From positions 1 through 21,106 of the forward strand of contig DAHWSH010000058.1 in the NCBI GenBank assembly GCA_027338645.1: a stretch of 21,106 nucleotides of DNA, read 5' to 3'. Within the stretch, counting starts at the first letter, position 1. Each line of letters opens with the position of its first letter. A program made the translations under genes and the position numbers. The notes under the pieces are model-generated. The model ran no database searches, was not told the origin of the DNA, and was given only the letters and a program-made list of their open reading frames with translations. The stretch is from JAJZIH01 sp021785265. Its GTDB lineage: Bacteria > Pseudomonadota > Gammaproteobacteria > JAKAQQ01. Below, piece by piece: positions 7,595 to 14,018 of this stretch.

Positions 7595-8076
7595 TGCCAG
7601 TTCCTCGTATGGAGTTGGGCATCTTCAACGGTCGCAAGAAAACGGGCTCGCTCGGTTTCGACCTGAACGAGCAATCCCCGTACGGCCGGGGCGTCCGGAT
7701 CACGGACGAGGCTGCGCTCGAGTGCCGACCGGGCCTGGTCGAGAGTGAGGAGATCGGCCGGAAGCGACTTCCGGACCGGGAGAGGAAGGGTGGGATCGGC
7801 CGCCGCCCGGGTCACAAAGGCGGCGGCCAGGCTGATCGGCGGAGCCGCACGGGAGACCGCGCGCCCCCCGGGCGTGATCGATGGGGAAAAAAGCCCGAGC
7901 GAGAAGGCCAGGATCTCGGCCATGACCAAGGTCGCACCGAATCCGGCGACTTGCCGGGTACGCCGGCGGCAACGGATCGTCCGGGCGATTCCTGGCCACA
8001 GATCGACTTCCGGCATCCGATCCCGTGGCAGCGCGGAGAGGGCCTTTTCGAGCGTGGAGTGGGGTTCCTTGTTCAT
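7591..8076 (-). CDS. Putative membrane-bound anti-sigma factor
   Basis: The 161-residue product has a short N-terminal cytoplasmic part (~1-41), one predicted membrane helix (~42-64, VAGFGATLVMAEILAFSLGL) preceded by the basic stretch RCRRRTR, and a ~95-residue C-terminal part, presumably outside, that ends in a helical VETERARFLATVEDAQ segment. This layout and its position directly after an ECF sigma gene (start codon overlapping the sigma stop by ATGA at 8073-8076) suggest an anti-sigma factor that holds the sigma at the membrane. I do not see the HxxxCxxC zinc motif of the common ZAS type, so the assignment rests on layout and context, not on family residues. The stop overlaps the DUF4097 start, so all three genes should be translated together. 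Confidence 0.6.
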   Translation of the reverse strand: MNKEPHSTLEKALSALPRDRMPEVDLWPGIARTIRCRRRTRQVAGFGATLVMAEILAFSLGLFSPSITPGGRAVSRAAPPISLAAAFVTRAAADPTLPLPVRKSLPADLLTLDQARSALERSLVRDPDAPAVRGLLVQVETERARFLATVEDAQLHTRNWQ

Positions 8077-8651
8077 GATCCCAACTGATCCTGGAGCAGC
8101 CTCCGGGCACGGTGGAGATGGGCTTTTGACGTTCCCTCCGCAAGCTTGAGGAGAGAGGCGATCTCCAGATGCTCGTAACCCTCGACATCGTGGAGCACAA
8201 AGACCAGACGGGCCATCGGCGGCAGTTTCCGGATCGCCCCCTCCAGGTCGAGCGTGAGCCCGTCCGGAGCCGCGGGCAGTGCCACGGATTCGATCTCCTC
8301 ATCGGTCGATGCGTATGAAAAGCTCCGTTCCAGGCGACCGTCGCGAAAGCGCTCAAAAACGACCCGGACCGCAATCCGGTGCAGCCAGGAGGAAAAGGTG
8401 GCTTCTCCTCGAAAGCGGGCAAGACCCCGCCAGGCCCGGATGAAGCAGTCCTGGGTCGCCTCCTCCGCATCCCCGGGATGGCCGCTGAGCCTGAGACAGA
8501 GGGCGTAGATGCGACCCACGTGGACCCGGTAGAGGGCCTCGAAGGCCCGGAGTTCTCCCCGTCGGGCCCGTTCCACGAGGGCGACCTCGGGCGGTTCCGC
8601 TCGGGGGTGGCCCTCCTGCATCACGGCCCGGGCCGGCAGAAAAACGGTCAT
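8073..8651 (-). CDS. ECF-type RNA polymerase sigma factor
   Basis: This 192-residue protein directs RNA polymerase to a small regulon. Region 2 is clear (ALVERARRGELRAFEALYRVHVGRIYALCLRLSGHPGDAEEATQDCFIRAWRGLARF), as is the RGEATFSSWLHRIAVR helix ending it. Region 4 is the usual helix-turn-helix (IRKLPPMARLVFVLHDVEGYEHLEIASLLKLAEGTSKAHLHRARRLL). There is no region 1 or 3, as expected for group 4 sigma factors. ATG 8651 is used; GTG 8657 with GGAG five bases upstream, and ATG 8621, are alternatives that do not change the domains. It is the first gene of a coupled three-gene unit, and such operons usually activate their own promoter. The upstream region has a run of ten C (8709-8718). Confidence 0.9.
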   Translation of the reverse strand: MTVFLPARAVMQEGHPRAEPPEVALVERARRGELRAFEALYRVHVGRIYALCLRLSGHPGDAEEATQDCFIRAWRGLARFRGEATFSSWLHRIAVRVVFERFRDGRLERSFSYASTDEEIESVALPAAPDGLTLDLEGAIRKLPPMARLVFVLHDVEGYEHLEIASLLKLAEGTSKAHLHRARRLLQDQLGS

Positions 8652-8814
8652 TTCCACGGTCGCTCCATATGGTATTAGATGCAGGTTGAAAGCCAAGGGT
8701 TTAGTCCTCCCCCCCCCCGGTCCAATCCCCCCTTTCCCCTGGGCTTCACGGACCCTCTCGCCCAAAATCCCATAAAAGGGCATAATACCGCGCACCTCAA
8801 CCAGGATTTTCATC
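8652..8814. promoter_or_regulatory. Divergent intergenic region with a C10 tract
   Basis: This region separates the minus-strand sigma-factor gene from the plus-strand HEPN gene and must hold both promoters. It has ten consecutive C at 8709-8718 and further C-rich runs to about 8740. A TAATAC (minus, 8677-8672) could be a -10 for the sigma operon, and CATAAT (8781-8786) one for the HEPN gene, but neither has a matching -35 at normal spacing. Confidence 0.3.
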
Positions 8815-9477
8815 ATGGCAACGGACGAAGGGATGGATTCGACAGCGCTCAAGGAAAAACTTCATCAGCGGGGCGAGACTCACGACTCCCCCTCCTACAT
8901 CCGTCTGCACCGGGCCCTGAGTTGGCTCGCCCGGGCGGAACGGGAAGCCGGCGACCCGGACAGCCAGTTCATCTTTCTCTGGATCGCCTTCAATGCGGCT
9001 TACGCCCAGGAATTTGAAGCCGACGAAGAGACCCGCAAGCAGCTCAGGGGGTTTTTCGACCTTTTGGTGTCGCTCGATCGGGAGGGCCGGATCCACTCGC
9101 TCCTCCTCCGAAAGTACTCGGGACCGATCCGCACCCTCACTTCGAACCGCTTTGTCTTCGAGCCTTTCTGGCGCGCGATGCGCGAACATGACGCAAGCGA
9201 GCAGTGGAAGGAATCGTTCCAGGCGAGCGCCCGGAAGGCGGTCCAGGCCCTGCTCGACCAAAAGGTCAAGGAAGTCCTGTCCGTGGTTTTCGATCGTCTC
9301 TATGTGCTGCGCAATCAGCTGATCCACGGCGGGGCGACCTGGAACAGCCAGCTCAACCGGAGCCAGGTCAAAGACGGTGCCTCGATCCTCCTCGAACTCG
9401 TGCCGATCATCATCGATCTCATGGTGGAAAATCCAGACGAGCGCTTCGGTTCGATCATGTATCCGCCCTCCGGCTGA
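8815..9477 (+). CDS. Stand-alone HEPN-domain protein (Apea-like)
   Basis: This 220-residue, mostly helical soluble protein resembles Apea-like HEPN proteins. The main marker is RNQLIHGG near the C-terminus (Arg166-Asn, His171), the Rx4-6H motif that forms the RNase active site in catalytic HEPN domains. Also typical are the N-terminal FIFLWIAFNAAYAQEF helix and a long amphipathic segment (KAVQALLDQKVKEVLSVVFDRLYVL) before the motif. HEPN proteins can be RNases in toxin-antitoxin or abortive infection systems, but many Apea-like ones have no known role. No MNT-type nucleotidyltransferase or other antitoxin gene sits beside it: upstream is the divergent sigma operon, downstream galE. The ATG at 8815 has AGGA nine bases upstream. 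I am confident of the fold call, not of any function. Confidence 0.72.
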   Translation: MATDEGMDSTALKEKLHQRGETHDSPSYIRLHRALSWLARAEREAGDPDSQFIFLWIAFNAAYAQEFEADEETRKQLRGFFDLLVSLDREGRIHSLLLRKYSGPIRTLTSNRFVFEPFWRAMREHDASEQWKESFQASARKAVQALLDQKVKEVLSVVFDRLYVLRNQLIHGGATWNSQLNRSQVKDGASILLELVPIIIDLMVENPDERFGSIMYPPSG

Positions 9478-9500
9478 TCCCTCGCGGCGGTCGGGGGATC
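9476..9500 (+). terminator. Hairpin at the HEPN stop codon, possible terminator
   Basis: GATCCCTCG (9476-9484) pairs with CGGGGGATC (9492-9500), nine pairs with one G-T, around a 7-base loop. It overlaps the stop codon. There is no T-run after it, so termination is uncertain. Confidence 0.3.
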
Positions 9501-9564
9501 CTCTCCCCGCCGGATCATCCAGCCGTTATCATGGCGCAATCGCCTCGAGGCAACACCCCCTGAG

Positions 9565-10605
9565 ATGAACCCCCAGGAATCCACCCGCCCCCCCCGCCGC
9601 GTTCTCGTGACGGGAGGGGCGGGCTTTATCGGATCGCACACGTCGGTCCTCCTGCTCGAGGCCGGCTACGATGTCCTCATCCTGGACAACCTCTCGAACA
9701 GCACGGTCGAGGTTGTGGCGGCGATCGAGCGTGTGGCCGGGCGACGTCCGGATTTCGTCTGTGGTGACGTCCGGGACGGTGCCCTCCTGGCGCGCCTCTT
9801 TGCCCGCTCGGCAATCGCGGCCGTCTTCCATTTTGCCGGCCTCAAATCCGTCGCCGAGTCCTTGGCGGCTCCCCTCGATTACTATGCGAACAACGTCGGC
9901 GGCACGATCGTGCTGTGCCGCGAGATGGCAGAGGCCAGCCTCCACACTTTGGTTTTCAGTTCTTCGGCAACCGTCTACAGTGCCTCCCACGCCCCACCCC
10001 TCTCCGAATCCTCGCCCCTGGATCCGGCCCAACCCTATGGTCGCTCCAAGCTCATGATCGAAACCCTGCTCGGGGACCTCGCGGCCACCGATCCCCGCTG
10101 GGCCATTGCCTCCCTCCGCTACTTCAACCCGGCAGGAGCGCATGAGACGGGCGCACTCGGCGAACGCCCGAAAGGGATCCCCAATAACCTCATGCCCTAC
10201 CTGTGCCAGGTCGCCTGCGGTGAACGGCCCGAACTCATCGTGCATGGAAATGACTATCCGACACCGGACGGCACCGGGATCCGGGATTACATCCACGTCA
10301 TGGATCTCGCCCAGGGCCACCTCGCCGCCCTCGATTACCTCGAAACCCATCCGGGTTTCATCGCCATCAATCTCGGCACGGGACGGGGATATTCCGTCCT
10401 CGATTTGGTCGAGGCCTTCGAGCGCGTCATCGGCCGAACCCTCCCCCGCCGCATCGGCCCGCGCCGGCCCGGGGACATTGCCGCCTCTTGGGCGGCCGTG
10501 GATCGGGCACGGGAGCTTCTGGGGTGGCAGAGCGAACGGGGACTCGAGGCCATCTGCCGGGACGCCTGGCGCTGGACCTGCACGGGGTGCCCTCCACGAT
10601 CTTGA
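9565..10605 (+). CDS. galE: UDP-glucose 4-epimerase
   Basis: GalE (346 residues) interconverts UDP-glucose and UDP-galactose with tightly bound NAD+ and feeds sugar into lipopolysaccharide or exopolysaccharide. It is an extended short-chain dehydrogenase: Rossmann motif VTGGAGFIGSHT near the N-terminus, FSSSATVYS (Ser132-134), and the catalytic pair YGRSK (Tyr158, Lys162). Family-specific blocks follow: RYFNPAGAHETGALGERPKGIPNNLMPY, then the DYPTPDGTGIRDYIHVMDLAQGHLAAL segment that is nearly diagnostic for GalE, and NLGTGRGYSVLDLVEAFE. Length is normal. The ATG at 9565 is the only start that gives the usual N-terminus; its ribosome site is weak. The DUF3667 gene follows after 29 bases and may be co-transcribed. 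Confidence 0.95.
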   Translation: MNPQESTRPPRRVLVTGGAGFIGSHTSVLLLEAGYDVLILDNLSNSTVEVVAAIERVAGRRPDFVCGDVRDGALLARLFARSAIAAVFHFAGLKSVAESLAAPLDYYANNVGGTIVLCREMAEASLHTLVFSSSATVYSASHAPPLSESSPLDPAQPYGRSKLMIETLLGDLAATDPRWAIASLRYFNPAGAHETGALGERPKGIPNNLMPYLCQVACGERPELIVHGNDYPTPDGTGIRDYIHVMDLAQGHLAALDYLETHPGFIAINLGTGRGYSVLDLVEAFERVIGRTLPRRIGPRRPGDIAASWAAVDRARELLGWQSERGLEAICRDAWRWTCTGCPPRS

Positions 10606-10634
10606 CTTGGGGACCGGATTCGGACAGGCTGACA

Positions 10635-11711
10635 ATGGCTTCCGCTTCCCTGCGGCCGATCTTGGAACCCTCCCCTCCGGCAACCGAAACCGAAAGTCCA
10701 CCCGAGAACCAGAAACCGCCCTGCGAGTCCTGCCGCAACTGCGGAACGACGCTTCTCGGTCCCTGGTGCCACCAATGCGGCCAGGAAGCACACGACCCGC
10801 TCGGGAGGTTCGGGAGCGCACTCCATACCCTCCTTGACGATAGCTTCCACTTCGATAACCGGGTCTGGCGCACCCTGGTTCCGCTATTCCTGCGTCCGGG
10901 CTACCTCACGGCCGAATATTTCCGGGGGCACCGGGTGCGCTACGTGGCGCCCTTCAAGCTCATGTTTTTTCTCGCTGTGGCGGCTTTCTTCGTGATCCAT
11001 CTCACCCTAACGGTCGTGAAATCTCCCGCCCGCGTGACGCTCAGCGACCTCACGCGCCTCGAGCTCGCCCGGACTCCCCAGGCTGTCCGGCTGGTCCGCA
11101 CCCAGGAAATCGATACGGTCACACACCGGCTGGACCAAGCCGACCTCGCGGCGGGGCTGCGGAAGAAAGACCTCAAGGTCGCGCAGACCACGATCGATCA
11201 GGTTGCCCGGGAGCGACTGGCCCAGCTGGCCCGGGGCACTCCAAAAGACAGCATCCTCCAACTCCCGGCCCGTCTCCAGGCCGGACTGGAGCATCCGCGC
11301 GAGTGGTTGGATGCGACCTTCCGGCTGTTGCCGGTCGCCATGCTGGTGCTGCTGCCGTTCTTTGCCTTGCTCCTCAAACTCCTCATTCGCCGCCGGTCCT
11401 ACATCGAGCACCTGATCGTGGCGCTCCACAGCCACGCCTTCGTCTTTCTGGACCTGATCGTGCTGGTGAGCCTGTCGGCCCTCGCTTCCTGGACGGCGGG
11501 CATCCCTTTCCTCCCGGGCTTGTTTTCCAGTTTGGGAACGCTCACCGGACTCTGGCTCTTCGTCTATCCCGGACTCATGCAGAAGCGGGTTTATGGCCAG
11601 AGCGCGATCGGGGCCGTGGGTGCCTACGCCCTGATCGGCCTTCTCTACAGTTTCCTGCTCCTGGTGTTCGTCGTAGGGGTCCTGGCGCTGAGCCTGTGGC
11701 ACGGGTTCTGA
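10635..11711 (+). CDS. DUF3667-type zinc-ribbon membrane protein
   Basis: This 358-residue protein has an N-terminal zinc ribbon (CRNCGTTLLGPWCHQCGQ, two CxxC pairs, ~residues 33-50), then a conserved LDDSFHFDNRVWRTLVPLFLRPGYLTAEYFRGHRVRYVAPFKL block that is typical of DUF3667, then membrane helices. The first helix is at ~110-130. A ~100-residue charged, helical region follows, probably outside the membrane, then about four more helices (~230-250, 270-290, 297-320 and 333-356). The family function is unknown. The ATG at 10635 places the zinc ribbon near the N-terminus; a longer in-frame extension overlaps galE and looks like non-coding shadow. It converges with the phosphatase gene with 25 bases between the stops. 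Confidence 0.75.
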   Translation: MASASLRPILEPSPPATETESPPENQKPPCESCRNCGTTLLGPWCHQCGQEAHDPLGRFGSALHTLLDDSFHFDNRVWRTLVPLFLRPGYLTAEYFRGHRVRYVAPFKLMFFLAVAAFFVIHLTLTVVKSPARVTLSDLTRLELARTPQAVRLVRTQEIDTVTHRLDQADLAAGLRKKDLKVAQTTIDQVARERLAQLARGTPKDSILQLPARLQAGLEHPREWLDATFRLLPVAMLVLLPFFALLLKLLIRRRSYIEHLIVALHSHAFVFLDLIVLVSLSALASWTAGIPFLPGLFSSLGTLTGLWLFVYPGLMQKRVYGQSAIGAVGAYALIGLLYSFLLLVFVVGVLALSLWHGF

Positions 11712-11736
11712 CCGGCCGGCTTCGAGCCCGCTGCAT

Positions 11737-12222
11737 TCAGTCCGCCTTCGGCCCCTCCTCTCGGCGAGAGCGCGCAGGGGATCCGGATTTCATGAGCCGC
11801 GGAACCCACTCCCGGATTCCCTGCTCGATCCCCTCGAGTGCATGCTCGTAACCCTCAAGGGAACGGCCGTAGGGATCGGCGATCTCGTAGCCGCCCCAGT
11901 GCCCGACCAGGAACACCCGGCCAATCAGGGACGGCCATCTCCCGCCGATCCACGCGCGTTGCCAGTGTTCCATGACCAGGATGAGGTCCTGGTTGCGGAG
12001 GAGTTCGACGGTCGCCTGCCGCGCGCGATGATTCCGGATATCGATTCCGCGCGAGGCGAGGAGGCGGATCGCCTCGGGTGCCGGCGGCGCTCCCACTTCC
12101 GCCATGAGACCGGCGGAACTGAGTTCGAGACCGGCTAGTTCCGGCCTCGCTCCGAGGAGGCCGAATGCCATGGGGCTGCGGCAGATGTTACCGGCACAGA
12201 GCACCGCCAATTTTTCGATCAT
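11737..12222 (-). CDS. Low-molecular-weight protein tyrosine phosphatase
   Basis: This 161-residue cytoplasmic enzyme hydrolyses phosphotyrosine. The P-loop is present at the N-terminus (VLCAGNICRSPMA: nucleophile Cys9, Arg15 of C-X5-R-S). The general acid is Asp116 in the IADPYGR motif, and the family's SSAGL is at 35-39. In proteobacteria such proteins (Wzb/Etp/Ptp type) usually dephosphorylate a polysaccharide-export tyrosine kinase, but no kinase or capsule gene is seen here except galE 1.1 kb away. The last ~20 residues are basic and poorly conserved. The ATG at 12222 has AGGAG seven bases upstream. It lies 26 bases after the AraC regulator on the same strand, so the two may share a transcript. 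Confidence 0.9.
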   Translation of the reverse strand: MIEKLAVLCAGNICRSPMAFGLLGARPELAGLELSSAGLMAEVGAPPAPEAIRLLASRGIDIRNHRARQATVELLRNQDLILVMEHWQRAWIGGRWPSLIGRVFLVGHWGGYEIADPYGRSLEGYEHALEGIEQGIREWVPRLMKSGSPARSRREEGPKAD

Positions 12223-12248
12223 GCCCGGCTCCTGAAGGAGCTGCCATT

Positions 12249-13031
12249 CTAACGGGGTCGCGAGCGGGACCGCGCCGGCCAACCGGCCAGTCTCTGGTAG
12301 TCACGTGGGGAAAGTCCGACGAAGGCCCGAAACCGGCGTGAAAACGCACTCTGATCCCCATACCCGGAAGCCTGGGCCACCTCCGCCACGGTTCGTCCCT
12401 CGGCCAAGGCGACCATGGACTGGTCGATCCGGATCTTGGTCAACAGCATGCGTGGAGACAGGTTGAAGACCCGACGGCACAGCCGCTCGAGCTGGCCCAG
12501 GCTCAGGCCGACCTCGTCCGCGAGTCGCGCGAAGACGATGGGTTCCCCGTAATGCTGGGAAAGCCATCCCACCATGCGCTGGAGTCTCGCGTAACCGGGA
12601 TGACGCACATCCGGCCGACCCAGATCGCGGGACACCCCGATGAGCCCTCCGATCTCGCCGTTCACCCGGAGGGGGCGCTTCGTGCTGAGGCACCAGCCCG
12701 GCGCATGGTCCGGGTAGAGGTGGAGTTCGAGCTCATCGGTGATGATCCGGCCCGCCAGGACGGCTTTGTCCTGGGTCTCGTAACGCTGGGCGAGGATCAC
12801 CGGAAACAGTTCAGAGGCGCGCTTGCCGATGATCTGCTCGCGCTGCTCCCGCCGGAGTCTCCGCACGAGGGTCTCGTTGGCGTACCGGTAGCGTCCGGCC
12901 CGATCCTTCACGAAAAACACGACATCCGGGAAAGCGTCGAACAGACGCTCGAGATCCGCGAGAGAAATCTGCTGCAGGGCCACGGGAGGGATTATGCCGG
13001 AATCGGCCTTGGATCGGCCGACTCCAAACAA
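12249..13031 (-). CDS. PAS-AraC family regulator, likely controller of hydroxyproline catabolism
   Basis: This 260-residue protein has an N-terminal PAS domain (~25-135: LERLFDAFPDVVFFVKDRAGRYRYANETLVRRL, then REQIIGKRASELFP and TKRPLRVNGEIGGLIGVSRDL) and a C-terminal AraC-type DNA-binding domain (~150-250: two helix-turn-helices ending in VAQASGYGDQSAFSRRFRAFVGLSPRDYQRL). The usual AraC arabinose-type cupin is absent; the PAS is the probable effector site. It diverges from the hydroxyproline operon, as expected for its regulator (P. aeruginosa LhpR is also AraC-type), so I infer that role. The TTG at 13031 is chosen because GAGGAGG sits exactly six bases upstream. GTG 12983, which removes 16 residues, has no such site. 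Confidence 0.8.
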   Translation of the reverse strand: MFGVGRSKADSGIIPPVALQQISLADLERLFDAFPDVVFFVKDRAGRYRYANETLVRRLRREQREQIIGKRASELFPVILAQRYETQDKAVLAGRIITDELELHLYPDHAPGWCLSTKRPLRVNGEIGGLIGVSRDLGRPDVRHPGYARLQRMVGWLSQHYGEPIVFARLADEVGLSLGQLERLCRRVFNLSPRMLLTKIRIDQSMVALAEGRTVAEVAQASGYGDQSAFSRRFRAFVGLSPRDYQRLAGWPARSRSRPR

Positions 13032-13037
13032 GCCTTT

Positions 13038-13044
13038 CCTCCTC
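13038..13044 (-). promoter_or_regulatory. Strong ribosome binding site that sets a TTG start
   Basis: GAGGAGG on the minus strand ends six bases before TTG 13031-13029 of the PAS-AraC gene. It decides the start in favour of TTG over the downstream GTG at 12983. It also shows that only 33 bases separate the two divergent start codons. Confidence 0.65.
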
Positions 13045-13064
13045 GAACGCGCTAATCTCACGGG

Positions 13065-14018
13065 ATGCAGAAGATCGAAGTCGCAGATTCCCATACGGGT
13101 GGCGAGCCGACCCGTGTCGTCTTGGACGGCTTCCCGGATCTCGGCGGGGGCCCGCTCCCGGAACGGCGTGCGCGATTGGACCACGATTTCGGGAGACTCC
13201 GCCTCGCCCTCACGACCGAGCCCCGTGCCCCACTGGCGACCGTTCTGGCCCTCCTGACCCCGCCCACCGACCCGGCCTGTGCAACCGGCGTCCTCTATGC
13301 GGACAGTGGCGGCTCGCTCGGCATGTGCGGACACGGAACGATCGGTCTGGTCCATACCCTGGCCGCCCTGGACCGGATCCAGACGGGCCACCATCGGATC
13401 GAGACCGCGGTGGGCCCAATCGACGTCGAACTGCACCCCGACGGAGCGGTCTCGGTCGACAATGTCGAAAGTTATCGCTACCAGAAGGCGGTCACCTGCA
13501 TCCTCCCGGACCATGGCCCCGTGACGGGTGACATCGCCTGGGGCGGCAACTGGTTTTTCATCACCCACTCGGCCCCGGCCCCACTCGAACCCCACTATCG
13601 CGAGACGCTCGAGGCCTATACCCGGGCGATCCGGCAGGCCCTCGAAAACCTGGGCATCACGGGAGAAGGAGGGGCTCCCATCGACCACATCGAACTCTAT
13701 GCTCCCCTGCAGGGGGGAGATGCGGATTCCAGAAACTTCGTGCTCTGTCCGACCCTGACCTATGATCGTTCGCCCTGCGGTACCGGAACCAGCGCCCGCC
13801 TGGCCTGTCTCGCGGCCGACGGCGCGCTCGCCCCCGGCGAAATCTACCGCCAGGAAGGTTTTACCGGGAGCCGGTTCGAGGCGTCCTACCGTCCGGGGAC
13901 GCGCGGCATCCGGCCGCGGATCCGCGGCCGGGCCCACCTCACGGCCCGCTCCCAACTCCTGTTCGAGCCCGATGACCCACTCCTCGAAGCGGTGAACTGG
14001 AACCCCGATGGATTCTGA
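13065..14018 (+). CDS. lhpA: 4-hydroxyproline 2-epimerase
   Basis: The 317-residue enzyme of the proline racemase family converts trans-4-hydroxy-L-proline to cis-4-hydroxy-D-proline, the first step of the pathway in this operon. Both catalytic cysteines are present: Cys88 in GMCGHGTIG and Cys238 in SPCGTGTSAR. The second cysteine excludes the related trans-3-hydroxyproline dehydratases, which have Thr there. The N-terminus VADSHTGGEPTRVV is typical. Proline racemase itself cannot be fully excluded by sequence, but the following dehydrogenase, deaminase and semialdehyde dehydrogenase genes fit hydroxyproline. The ATG at 13065 gives the canonical N-terminus but has no Shine-Dalgarno; TAATCT at 13053-13058 would place transcription start about at the ATG, so a leaderless message is possible. 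The next gene overlaps its end by 11 bases. Confidence 0.9.
   Translation: MQKIEVADSHTGGEPTRVVLDGFPDLGGGPLPERRARLDHDFGRLRLALTTEPRAPLATVLALLTPPTDPACATGVLYADSGGSLGMCGHGTIGLVHTLAALDRIQTGHHRIETAVGPIDVELHPDGAVSVDNVESYRYQKAVTCILPDHGPVTGDIAWGGNWFFITHSAPAPLEPHYRETLEAYTRAIRQALENLGITGEGGAPIDHIELYAPLQGGDADSRNFVLCPTLTYDRSPCGTGTSARLACLAADGALAPGEIYRQEGFTGSRFEASYRPGTRGIRPRIRGRAHLTARSQLLFEPDDPLLEAVNWNPDGF

Noticed and set aside
6918..7748. A 276-residue plus-strand frame over the DUF4097 gene
   Set aside because: The repeats of the DUF4097 gene create an open antisense frame; the minus-strand product has a signal peptide, coupled start and terminator.
9497..9518. Second overlapping hairpin downstream of the HEPN stop
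   Set aside because: It competes with the better nine-pair stem at 9476-9500 and also lacks a T-run.
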